Shown: one piece after another, positions 1-5,086 of the stretch | How the letters are laid out: every line of letters starts with the position of its first letter | Position numbering within the stretch: the first letter of the stretch is position 1 | Assembly: GCA_937858455.1 (NCBI GenBank) | Contig: CALLYN010000938.1 | Span: 1-5,086 of the forward strand | From: an uncultured Kouleothrix sp. | Lineage (GTDB): Bacteria > Chloroflexota > Chloroflexia > Chloroflexales > Roseiflexaceae | Length of the DNA: 5,086 bases | Direction: 5' to 3' | The notes under the pieces: model-generated | What the model saw: the letters and a program-made list of their open reading frames with translations, nothing else | Database searches by the model: none | Told to the model about the DNA's origin: nothing | Translations under genes and position numbers: made by a program

Positions 1-168
1 TGGCCCGGCCGGCGGCAGAGCCAGGCGCCACAGCTCGCCCAGCGGCTCCGAAGCCCAGTTCACGCCCACGCCGCCGGCCGCACTGATCAGCGCGGCATTG
101 CCGCTGAGCAGGCTCGCGCCCACCAGCAGCGCGCCGGCCACAAGCCTGGCGCTGGCTTCGCGTTCCAT
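1..168 (-). CDS. Unrecognised protein with Gly/Ala-rich hydrophobic N-terminus (5' part only)
   Basis: Only the first 56 codons are visible; the gene runs off the left edge. The ATG at 168 is supported by AAAGGA (177-182) eight bases upstream, and the frame is open to the edge. The protein begins MEREASARLVAG. Residues 9-22 (LVAGALLVGASLLS) and 25-36 are hydrophobic and rich in Gly and Ala, separated by a short SGN turn, and are followed by GVNWASEPLGELWR at about 35-48. It could be a pair of short membrane-associated helices, or a signal/anchor segment, although the charged start is MERE rather than a run of Lys/Arg. I do not recognise the family. It lies 273 bases downstream of the ECF sigma factor on the same strand, with a terminator-like hairpin between, so it probably has its own promoter. 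That a gene starts here is fairly sure; its function is unknown. Confidence 0.6.
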   Translation of the reverse strand, partial: MEREASARLVAGALLVGASLLSGNAALISAAGGVGVNWASEPLGELWRLALPPAGP

Positions 169-176
169 CGCAATGT

Positions 177-182
177 TCCTTT
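177..182 (-). promoter_or_regulatory. Ribosome binding site of the left-edge gene
   Basis: AAAGGA on the minus strand, eight bases before the ATG at 168. It decides the start of the truncated hydrophobic protein, which is otherwise supported only by an open frame of 56 codons. Confidence 0.6.
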
Positions 183-293
183 CTCGGTCGTGTTGCCGGC
201 GCACGCAGCGCATTCGCCGCAGCCGCGCATGTTCTGCATAAGAAACGTGGCTCACACGATTTTTCGCAGATCAACCGGGCCACGCACGCGCAA

Positions 294-322
294 ACGCCAG
301 GAGGCTGGCGGCCCCCTGGCGT
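294..322 (-). terminator. Terminator-like hairpin downstream of the sigma factor gene
   Basis: An 8-bp perfect inverted repeat (294-301 with 315-322) encloses a 13-nt GC-rich loop. Read on the minus strand the stem ends CCTGGCG and runs into TTTG, so the U-tract is short. It is about 120 nt past the sigma factor stop codon and about 125 nt before the next start. It fits a modest intrinsic terminator separating the two genes, but the weak T-tract keeps this tentative. Confidence 0.4.
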
Positions 323-404
323 CGTATACTTGCGAAGGGCGAGTTCGACCCCGCCGCTACGTTGCCATGGTGTGGGCAGGCGAGATCCCGCCCGGTTTGG
401 CAAA

Positions 405-418
405 GGCTCGATCGAGCC
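405..418. repeat. 14-nt perfect palindrome after the sigma factor stop
   Basis: GGCTCGATCGAGCC is its own reverse complement and lies 23 nt past the sigma factor stop codon. As RNA it can form a 5-bp stem with a GAUC loop, followed on the minus strand by TTTG. It could be a weak terminator, working with the hairpin at 294-322, or a protein-binding palindrome. CGATCG-type motifs are common throughout this window, so chance is also possible. Confidence 0.3.
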
Positions 419-441
419 AGGCGCAGCCCCGCGCGCCTACC

Positions 442-966
442 CTAGCAGTTCTGGTACGCCTCGCGGAAGCGCTCGCGCGCGCGGAACAGCCGCGTCTTGA
501 TCGCGCTGTTCGAGACACCCATAGCCTCGGCGATCTCCTGGGTGCTGTGGCCCTCGCACGAATGCATGACCAGCGGCAGGCGGTACATCGCAGGCAGCTG
601 GGCAAGCGCGCGCTGCACCGGCTCGCCCTCGTCGAGCCGCGACTCCATCGAGTGGCTGCCGCTGGGCGGCGGCTCAAGGTCGAGCAGCGGGGTGAAGCGA
701 ATGCGGCGGCGGCGGCGTAGGAAATCGTAGGCGGTGTTCGTGGCGATGCGGTAGAGCCAGGCCGCCACGCTGGCCGAAGCGTCGCGCTGGTGCCAGTTGC
801 GCAGCGCCTTGATAAACGTCTCCTGGCAGAGATCCTCGGCGGCCTCGCGGTCGCTCACCAGGCGCGTCAGGTAGGCAAGCAGTGGCCGCTGGTACTCCTC
901 GTACAGCAGCTCGATGCAGGTGGTATATGGGGTGCACGAATCATTCAGTGCATGCAGTGCTAACAT
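442..966 (-). CDS. ECF-type RNA polymerase sigma factor (sigma-70 family)
   Basis: A 174-aa protein of normal length for extracytoplasmic-function sigma factors, which carry only regions 2 and 4. Region 2 spans about residues 18-90, with the core-binding and -10-recognition signatures DLCQETFIKAL (46-55) and WLYRIATNTAYDFLRRRRR (70-88). Region 4 spans about 115-169, with the -35-binding HTH around EIAEAMGVSNSAIKTRL (144-160). A Pro/Ser-rich linker (about 98-107) joins them. The ATG at 966 is chosen because AGAGGA lies seven bases upstream. The frame stays open further upstream to 1077, but that extension (rich in Pro, Thr and Arg) looks non-coding and lacks an equally good site. By family it directs RNA polymerase to a specific promoter set. 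No anti-sigma gene (zinc-binding or membrane type) is visible on either side, so the control mechanism is not apparent. The family call is secure; subgroup and regulon are not. Confidence 0.93.
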   Translation of the reverse strand: MLALHALNDSCTPYTTCIELLYEEYQRPLLAYLTRLVSDREAAEDLCQETFIKALRNWHQRDASASVAAWLYRIATNTAYDFLRRRRRIRFTPLLDLEPPPSGSHSMESRLDEGEPVQRALAQLPAMYRLPLVMHSCEGHSTQEIAEAMGVSNSAIKTRLFRARERFREAYQNC

Positions 967-988
967 CGTAGATTCCTCTATCGTAGAG
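965..988 (-). promoter_or_regulatory. Sigma factor RBS framed by a direct repeat and a small hairpin
   Basis: On the minus strand the SD AGAGGA (974-979) sits between two copies of TCTACGAT (980-987 and 965-972, a 15-nt period); the second copy includes the first two bases of the ATG. CTCTA-CGA-TAGAG (976-988) can also fold into a 5-bp stem that covers most of the SD. The SD itself is convincing. A regulatory role for the repeat or hairpin is inference; the stem is short. Confidence 0.5.
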
Positions 989-1344
989 CTGCTCGGGGTG
1001 TATCGGATCACGAAAGGAGAACGTGCCGGGGTGTGTTGCCGCTCTGGCGTTGGCGTGGCCGCTGCCGGCCACCACACCTACCTGCTGCCAAACCTGCTCA
1101 CAACCGCCTCCTTGACGCTTGGCGCGGGCGCGTGAGCGTGGTGCTTGCGGGCCAGTGCGGCCCTCCCACGGCTGGTGCGCGTCGGCGCCATTGAGTGCCA
1201 GTAGGCATACTATAGCGGAATGCGCCGGCAGCGGCATCAGGCGTTTGGGCCATCTCGATCTCAACCGCGAAACCGACGCGGCGCTCATTCTCATGGTGGA
1301 CATCGATCGGTCGCAGGGTTGATTTGCGAAGCGGCGCACAAAGA
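967..1344. other. Gene-poor stretch between the regulator terminator and the sigma factor
   Basis: About 380 nt in which I cannot support a gene. Open frames here lack a usable SD site and have compositions dominated by Arg, Ala, Pro and Gly, as expected from random GC-rich DNA. The 967-1060 part must contain the sigma factor leader and probably its promoter, but I find no convincing -35/-10 pair or ECF-type GGAAC/CGT pair. From about 1196 to 1325 base composition drops to about 60% GC. There is a TATAGT on the minus strand (1209-1214) with no matching -35. The lower-GC part could be a regulatory region or a decayed gene. Confidence 0.5.
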
Positions 1345-1382
1345 AGCCCGGCCCGCCGCGCGTACGCGCGGCGGGCCGGGCT
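1345..1382 (-). terminator. Strong intrinsic terminator of the response regulator gene
   Basis: A 38-nt perfect palindrome, almost entirely G and C, with GTAC at the centre. Read on the minus strand it is followed at once by TTCTTTGTG, a T-rich tract. It lies 30 nt beyond the regulator stop codon at 1413. The long GC stem plus T-tract is the classic form of a Rho-independent terminator and marks the end of the kinase-regulator transcription unit. On the plus strand there is no comparable T-tract, so it is probably unidirectional. Confidence 0.88.
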
Positions 1383-1412
1383 GAGCTAAGGCCTGCGAGG
1401 CAGCGAAGCCGC

Positions 1413-2060
1413 CTACTCCATCGGCACAAGGCGCTGGCGCAGCGCGTAGATCGCCGCCTGCGTGCGGTCGGCCAGGTGCAGCTTGCTAAGGATATTGCTC
1501 ACGTGGGTCTTCACGGTCTTCTCGCTGATGATCAGCGTATCGGCGATCTCCTTGTTGCTCTGGCCCTTGGCGATCAGCCGCAGCACATCCATCTCGCGCT
1601 CGGTCAGCTGCTCGACCGAGTCCTCGGCCGGGCGCGGCGCGGTGAACTCCTGCATGAGCTTTGCGGCAACCTCGGAGTGCAGCACGGCCTCGTTGCGCTG
1701 GGCCGCGCGGATGGCGCGCGCCAGCTCCTCGGGCTGCACGTCCTTCAGCAAGTACGAGATCGCGCCGGCCTTAACCGCCGGAAACACCTTGTCGTCGTCG
1801 GCGAACGACGTAAGCACAATGATCCGCGTCGAGGGGCTCACCGACTTCACGCGCCGCGTCGCCTCGACGCCGTCGATGCCCGGCAGCACCAGGTCCATCA
1901 GCACCACGTCGGGCAGCAGCTCCTGCGCGAGCTTCACGCCCTCCTCGCCGCTTGGCGCCTCGCCTACCACCTCGATATCATCCTGCAGCTCGAGAAAATC
2001 GCGCAGGCCCTGGCGCACAACGCGGTGATCGTCGACGAGCATGACGCTGATGCGATCCAT
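1413..2060 (-). CDS. NarL/FixJ-family two-component response regulator (receiver + LuxR HTH)
   Basis: A 215-aa transcription factor of standard length. The receiver domain covers about residues 3-120. It has the acidic pair Asp10/Asp11, the phospho-acceptor Asp56 in VVLMDLVLPGIDG, the switch Thr84 in IIVLTSF and Lys106 in SYLLKD. After a short linker (about 137-149, TAPRPAEDS), the LuxR-type DNA-binding domain covers about 150-208. It includes LTEREMDVLRLIAKGQSNKEI and the recognition-helix motif SEKTVKTHVSNIL. The ATG at 2060 follows GGAG (2067-2070) by six bases. The partner is almost certainly the sensor kinase encoded just upstream on the same strand, whose HisKA_3 type is the usual mate of NarL regulators. 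The 174-nt gap and a possible promoter in it suggest partly separate expression. Target genes cannot be read from the sequence. All receiver residues needed for phosphorylation are intact. Confidence 0.96.
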   Translation of the reverse strand: MDRISVMLVDDHRVVRQGLRDFLELQDDIEVVGEAPSGEEGVKLAQELLPDVVLMDLVLPGIDGVEATRRVKSVSPSTRIIVLTSFADDDKVFPAVKAGAISYLLKDVQPEELARAIRAAQRNEAVLHSEVAAKLMQEFTAPRPAEDSVEQLTEREMDVLRLIAKGQSNKEIADTLIISEKTVKTHVSNILSKLHLADRTQAAIYALRQRLVPME

Positions 2061-2063
2061 ACT

Positions 2064-2108
2064 TCACTCCATCTCTATTCTTTAAATGTGAATGCAGAGC
2101 TGGTGCAA
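2064..2108 (-). promoter_or_regulatory. Candidate promoter and RBS of the response regulator
   Basis: On the minus strand TTGCAC (2103-2108) and TTTAAA (2081-2086) are 16 bases apart, resembling sigma-70 -35 and -10 boxes (three and four matches of six). The implied start near 2074 leaves a leader of about 13 nt carrying the SD GGAGTGA (2064-2070). The SD is solid. The promoter is plausible because it stands out as AT-rich in a GC-rich gap, but the matches are weak. Confidence 0.4.
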
Positions 2109-2139
2109 TCTGAAACCCTCTTCCCCTGCCCCGCTCCAG

Positions 2140-2201
2140 CGCTCGCGGGTCGGGAAGGTGCGGTGCAGTGCGCCCCGCCTGCCCCGGCAGGGCCGCGAGC
2201 G
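2140..2201. repeat. Nested inverted repeat in the kinase-regulator gap
   Basis: CGCTCGCGG (2140-2148) pairs with CCGCGAGCG (2193-2201), a perfect 9-bp stem. Inside it CCTGC-CGGG-GCAGG (minus strand, 2178-2191) forms a second hairpin. No T-tract follows on either strand, so it is not a normal intrinsic terminator. In an mRNA covering both genes it would form a stable structure between kinase and regulator, and could set their relative expression by pausing or by protecting an mRNA end. That role is inference. Confidence 0.4.
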
Positions 2202-2234
2202 AGGGGTGAGCCGAACAACGCTGCACGAGCCCTG

Positions 2235-4421
2235 CTACGTACGTGGCACCGTCACCACAACCTCGGTTCCCTTGCCCGGCTGCGAGCGCAGCTCCATCTG
2301 CCCGCCAAGCTCGGCGGCGCGCTCGCGCATGCTCGTAAGCCCAAGGTGGCGGCCGCTCTCGGGCACAAGCTCGGCCAGATCGAAGCCGGCGCCGTCGTCG
2401 ACCACGCGCAGCAGCACGCGCTCGGGCTCAAGGTCGAGCACGATCGTAACGCGGCAGGCGCCGGCGTGCTTCACGACATTATTCAGCGCCTCCTGGGCGA
2501 TGCGGTAGATCGCCTGCTCGGCGCCGCGGGCGAAGCGCTCGTCGCCGCTGATCTCGAAGTGCATCGTCAGGCCCTCGCGGCGGCCCAGCGCGGCCACGTG
2601 CTGCTGCAGCGCGGCCACCAGCCCCTGCTCGCTGAGGCCGGGCGGGCGCAGCTGGAAGATCAGCGCGCGCATCTCGGCCAGCGCGGCGGCGGCGGTTTCT
2701 TGCAGGCGCTCGAGCTGGGCCGCAGTGCGGGCCGGGTTCTTTTCGAGCTGCACGCGCGCCGCCTGGGCAGTGAGGGTCATGCTGAACAGCTGCTGCGAGA
2801 TCGAGTCGTGCAGATCGCGCGCCAGGCGGCTACGCTCCTCGAGCACGGCGGCCTCCTGGGCGCGCTGGTACAGCCGCACATTCTCGATCGCGCTGGCCAG
2901 CACGTCGGCGGCAGTCTCGAGCACGCCCACGCCCTCGTCGCTGAATGCGCCGACCTGGCGCGACTCGAGGTTCAGCACTGCCAGCACGCGCGCGCCGGCA
3001 ACGATCGGCACGCACAGCTGCGATCGCGTCTCGCGCGGCGTCTCGGCCACGTAGTCGGGGTGCCCGAGCACATCGGCCACGTACACCGTCGTGCCGGTGC
3101 GGTAGGCTTTGCCGAGCAGCCCGCGCGCGGCCGGAATGCGGTAGCCGATCTCGCTGGGCCGGAAGGTACCGGCCTGCGCCGCCAGCACCACCTCGTGGGC
3201 CTCGTCGTCGGCCAGGTACAGCTCGACGTGGCCATAGCCGAAGCCCTGCTGGATCTGCACCGTCACGGCCGCGAGCATCCGCTCGAGATCGAGCGTCGAC
3301 ACCGCGATGCGCGCCACCTGGTTCAGCACCGTCAGGTGCTCGTTGCGGCGCTTCACCTGGGCGGCGAGGCTCTGGGCCTCCTGGTACAGGCGCGTGCTGG
3401 CGATCGGCCCGCCGATCTGCGCCGCCACCGCCTCGAGCAGGTCGACATCCTCGTAGGTGAAGGCGTTCGGCTGGTCGGATTCGACGCTGAGCGAGCCGAG
3501 CACGCGGCCGCCGGTGCGCAGCGGCACGGCAATATACGAGCGGATGCGGCGGTTCGTGCCGACATCGCGCGCCGCCGGCGGCACACGCGCCTCGGCCCAG
3601 GTATCATTCGAAAGAAACGGGATGCCGCGCTCGACAACCCAGCCGCAGATGCCCTCGCCGACCTTCAGGCGCACCTGGCGCGCCGCGTCGTCGATATGGC
3701 CGACGGTGGCGGCGATCTCCAGCTCGTTCTGGTCGTTCAGCAGCGCGATCGCGCCGCCCTGAAACGCCACCTCGAGCCGCTCGACCGTGCGGGTGAGGAT
3801 TGTCGAAAGGTCGAGGGTATTGCTGACATCGCGGCCAAGCTCGGCCAGCAGCTGCTCTTTGGCCAGCAGCCGCGCGCTACGCGCCGCCAGCCGGGCATTT
3901 TCGAGCGCCAGCGCGGCCTGGCGGGCGATCGCCTCGAGGATCTGCACGCTGGGAACGTCGAGCTGCGAGCCATCGGCCGGCGGGCCAACATAGATCGCGC
4001 CGGAAAGCCGCTCGCCGCGCCCGCGCAGCGGCACCAGCAGCACGCCGCGGGCGGGCTGGCGGATGCGCTGGCCGGCGCCGTGCTGCAGCTCGCGCTCGAC
4101 GCTCTGGCCCGCCGGGATGAGGTACGACTCGCCAAGGCGGTAGCGCGGCTGAAACAGCGACTGGTAGAACGACGGCGCGGTTGGGTTGGCGCGCAGCTGG
4201 GCGATCTGGTCGTCGGGCAGGCCGGCGAAGGCCACGGCCTCGAGCTCGTCGGTGTCGGGGTGGCGCAGGCGAATATACACCTGCGAGTAGCCCAGCACGC
4301 TGTAGATCACGTCGGCGACTTCCTGGAGCAGCGCCTCGGGGGTAATATCGGCGCGCAGCTGCGTGCCCAGCGCCAGCAGATCGCCCAGCGGCATCCCGCG
4401 CGCCAGGTCGGTCGTCGACAT
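2235..4421 (-). CDS. Cytoplasmic multi-GAF sensor histidine kinase (HisKA_3 type)
   Basis: A 728-aa kinase, counted from the ATG at 4421. Three GAF-type sensor domains lie at about residues 20-178, 190-348 and 362-518, each ending in a helix such as ARQAALALENARL that links to the next. The HisKA_3 dimerisation region has ERSRLARDLHDSISQQLF with the phosphoacceptor His538. The ATPase domain (about 632-728) has the N-box IAQEALNNVVKHA (Asn648), DDGAGF (675-680), GLTSMRERA and GKGTEV. No transmembrane stretch is present, so it senses a soluble cue. GAF2 carries Cys259 (GEGICGWVV) and GAF3 Cys470 (QLCVPI); the ligand is unknown. It should phosphorylate the NarL-type regulator encoded 174 nt downstream. 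The frame is open up to 4514, but the extra 31 codons overlap the likely promoter and look non-coding. No clear SD precedes 4421; a GTG at 4448 is an alternative start. The function is secure, the start less so. Confidence 0.94.
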   Translation of the reverse strand: MSTTDLARGMPLGDLLALGTQLRADITPEALLQEVADVIYSVLGYSQVYIRLRHPDTDELEAVAFAGLPDDQIAQLRANPTAPSFYQSLFQPRYRLGESYLIPAGQSVERELQHGAGQRIRQPARGVLLVPLRGRGERLSGAIYVGPPADGSQLDVPSVQILEAIARQAALALENARLAARSARLLAKEQLLAELGRDVSNTLDLSTILTRTVERLEVAFQGGAIALLNDQNELEIAATVGHIDDAARQVRLKVGEGICGWVVERGIPFLSNDTWAEARVPPAARDVGTNRRIRSYIAVPLRTGGRVLGSLSVESDQPNAFTYEDVDLLEAVAAQIGGPIASTRLYQEAQSLAAQVKRRNEHLTVLNQVARIAVSTLDLERMLAAVTVQIQQGFGYGHVELYLADDEAHEVVLAAQAGTFRPSEIGYRIPAARGLLGKAYRTGTTVYVADVLGHPDYVAETPRETRSQLCVPIVAGARVLAVLNLESRQVGAFSDEGVGVLETAADVLASAIENVRLYQRAQEAAVLEERSRLARDLHDSISQQLFSMTLTAQAARVQLEKNPARTAAQLERLQETAAAALAEMRALIFQLRPPGLSEQGLVAALQQHVAALGRREGLTMHFEISGDERFARGAEQAIYRIAQEALNNVVKHAGACRVTIVLDLEPERVLLRVVDDGAGFDLAELVPESGRHLGLTSMRERAAELGGQMELRSQPGKGTEVVVTVPRT

Positions 4422-4461
4422 ATTCGAGCGTGACTGTGGATCTTGCACGGCCAATCCCGGG

Positions 4462-4476
4462 CATTCACAATGAATG
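4462..4476. promoter_or_regulatory. Operator-like palindrome at the predicted kinase transcription start
   Basis: CATTCA-CAA-TGAATG is a perfect 6-bp inverted repeat with a 3-bp centre. It lies directly downstream of the TACAAT box, covering about +1 to +14. Palindromes at this position are typical of repressor or autoregulator sites. The same repeat could instead form a small hairpin at the 5' end of the mRNA. The binding protein is unknown; the adjacent LuxR-type regulator is one candidate. Confidence 0.4.
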
Positions 4477-4481
4477 GCGGT

Positions 4482-4490
4482 ATTGTAGCA
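4482..4490 (-). promoter_or_regulatory. Extended -10 promoter of the kinase gene
   Basis: TGCTACAAT on the minus strand matches the extended -10 consensus TGnTATAAT with one mismatch. No good -35 lies 16-18 bases upstream, as is common for extended -10 promoters. The implied start is near 4475, giving a leader of about 54 nt to the ATG at 4421. This is the main reason to place the kinase start at 4421 and not at 4514, which lies upstream of this promoter. Confidence 0.5.
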
Positions 4491-4522
4491 CAGGCACGCG
4501 TGCGGCAGCATCATTCAGAAGC

Positions 4523-4537
4523 CCGATTGCCGATCGG
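4523..4537 (-). terminator. Weak terminator-like hairpin after scpA
   Basis: On the minus strand CCGAT-CGGCA-ATCGG forms a 5-bp stem with a 5-nt loop, starting 10 nt past the scpA stop codon and followed by GCTTCTG. The stem is short and the T-tract poor, so at most it gives partial termination. Read-through into the kinase gene is possible. Confidence 0.25.
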
Positions 4538-4546
4538 TCTCAGTTC

Positions 4547-5086
4547 CTACTCGTCGATCTCCAGCTCGTGCAGGTCGGTATCGCTCAAGTTCTGGCCGCG
4601 CCCGATCATGATCGGGCCAAAGATCGCCTCCTGCTCGACGACGATCGCGCGGCGCTTCAGCAGCTCAAGCACCGACCACAGCGCCACGATCACCTCGACC
4701 CGGCGCGCCGCCAGCGACAGCAGGTCTTCGAAGCTGATCCACTGCTGCGCTGCCAGCCGCTCGCGGATGCGGCCGGCCATCTCGGCAACGGTGATGATCT
4801 TCGGCGCGGGCAGCGGCACCTCGGGCGGATCGAGCGGCAGCAGCAGCTGCATGCGCCGCTGCACCGCCGCGATCATCTCGCTCAAGGTTATGTCGAGCTT
4901 ATCGGGCTTAGGCAGCGCGGGGGTAGGCGGCGCTGCCACGCGCAGAAACGAGCGCCGGCCGCTAGCCTCCCAGGCGCGCAGCAGTGCGGCGGCCTGCTTG
5001 TAGCGCTGGTACTCGCGCAGCTGGCGGGCCAGCTCGGCAGCCTCGTCGGGCGGGTCGTCGGGGCCAGCGGCGGCCGGCGGGGGCGG
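4547..5086 (-). CDS. scpA: Segregation and condensation protein A (ScpA kleisin), C-terminal part
   Basis: The frame enters from the right edge without a start and ends at the TAG at 4547, giving 179 residues. ScpA proteins are usually about 230-280 aa, so roughly the N-terminal third, which contacts the SMC neck, is missing. Visible in order: a Pro/Ala/Asp-rich linker (1-17), the helical stretch LARQLREYQRYKQAA (19-33) typical of the kleisin middle region that binds ScpB, a long Pro-rich linker, and the C-terminal winged helix. The last has FEDLL (119-123), EVIVALWSVLELLKR (131-145) and VEQEAIFGPIMI (150-161), the family hallmark that caps the SMC head. With SMC and ScpB it forms the condensin-like complex for chromosome compaction and segregation. 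ScpB is not in the window and may lie elsewhere. An in-frame GTG at 4939 is internal, not a start, since family similarity continues upstream of it. Confidence 0.9.
   Translation of the reverse strand, partial: PPPPAAAGPDDPPDEAAELARQLREYQRYKQAAALLRAWEASGRRSFLRVAAPPTPALPKPDKLDITLSEMIAAVQRRMQLLLPLDPPEVPLPAPKIITVAEMAGRIRERLAAQQWISFEDLLSLAARRVEVIVALWSVLELLKRRAIVVEQEAIFGPIMIGRGQNLSDTDLHELEIDE

Noticed and set aside
87..239. Small minus-strand frame with a Cys-rich start (MQNMRGCGECAACAG) overlapping the left-edge gene.
   Set aside because: The spaced cysteines looked like a metal-binding motif, but neither ATG has an SD. The frame overlaps the better-supported gene out of register and ends in Trp/Arg/Ala-rich sequence typical of a shadow frame.
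190..720. A 176-codon plus-strand frame across the 3' half of the sigma factor.
   Set aside because: It is antisense to the conserved region 4 of the sigma factor, has no domain or SD, and is Arg/Ala-rich as expected for a GC-driven shadow.
967..1077. Upstream extension of the sigma factor by 37 codons.
   Set aside because: The ATG at 966 has a strong SD at ideal spacing. The extension is Pro/Thr/Arg-rich and does not resemble sigma region 2, which is complete without it.
1119..1322. A 67-codon plus-strand frame starting at TTG in the gene-poor stretch.
   Set aside because: There is no SD, the start codon is rare, no family is recognised, and it would be the only plus-strand gene. Random open frames of this size are expected at this GC content.
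941..1429. A 162-codon minus-strand frame across the terminator and the gap before the sigma factor.
   Set aside because: It runs through the terminator palindrome and overlaps the ends of two well-supported genes. Its composition is Arg/Ala/Pro-rich and no domain or SD supports it.
1476..4433. A 985-codon open frame on the plus strand, antisense to both the kinase and the regulator.
   Set aside because: In this antisense register a stop needs TTA, CTA or TCA in the sense genes, codons avoided in GC-rich genomes, so the frame stays open by codon bias. Its translation is rich in Ala, Leu, Arg, His and Gln with no domain, while both sense genes are textbook families.
4422..4514. N-terminal extension of the kinase starting at the ATG pair at 4514.
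   Set aside because: The extra 31 residues are Cys-rich and unlike the GAF protein, no SD precedes the start, and an extended -10 promoter lies inside the stretch.
4443..5003. A 186-codon plus-strand frame opposite scpA.
   Set aside because: It is antisense to a clear kleisin C-terminus, is Ser/Arg-rich with no domain, and spans the kinase promoter.

Overview
The window is GC-rich (roughly two thirds G+C by eye). Every supported gene is on the minus strand, so transcription runs from high to low coordinates. The mix suggests a high-GC Chloroflexota bacterium, possibly of the Roseiflexus/Chloroflexus/Kouleothrix type: a soluble multi-GAF histidine kinase with a NarL/LuxR-type regulator, a bacterial ScpA kleisin, and an ECF sigma factor with an arginine-rich region 2. 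This placement is an impression from protein style, not a database result.

In transcription order: (1) the C-terminal 179 residues of ScpA, the kleisin of the SMC chromosome-condensation complex, run in from the right edge and stop at 4547. (2) A 125-nt gap holds a weak hairpin and a good extended -10 promoter (TGCTACAAT) with a CATTCA-N3-TGAATG palindrome at the expected transcription start. (3) A 728-aa cytoplasmic sensor kinase follows, with three GAF domains, a HisKA_3 phosphoacceptor (His538) and an HATPase domain. (4) A 174-nt gap contains a nested inverted repeat and a possible second promoter. (5) A 215-aa NarL/FixJ-family response regulator (Asp56, C-terminal LuxR HTH) follows, closed by a 38-nt perfect palindrome with a T-rich tail, a convincing intrinsic terminator. 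(6) About 380 nt follow without a supportable gene. (7) An ECF sigma factor of 174 aa has a strong Shine-Dalgarno site set between two copies of an 8-nt direct repeat. (8) A 273-nt gap holds a terminator-like hairpin. (9) The first 56 residues of an unrecognised protein with a Gly/Ala-rich hydrophobic N-terminus leave the left edge.

Functionally, the kinase and regulator form a two-component pair: a soluble signal sensed by the GAF domains controls phosphotransfer His538 to Asp56 and so DNA binding by the LuxR domain. The sigma factor is an independent regulator; no anti-sigma gene lies beside it in the visible sequence. ScpA is an unrelated housekeeping neighbour. I see no mobile element, CRISPR array, tRNA or rRNA. 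No clearly new system is demonstrated. The least explained items are the truncated hydrophobic protein downstream of the sigma factor and the regulatory structures around the kinase, regulator and sigma genes.
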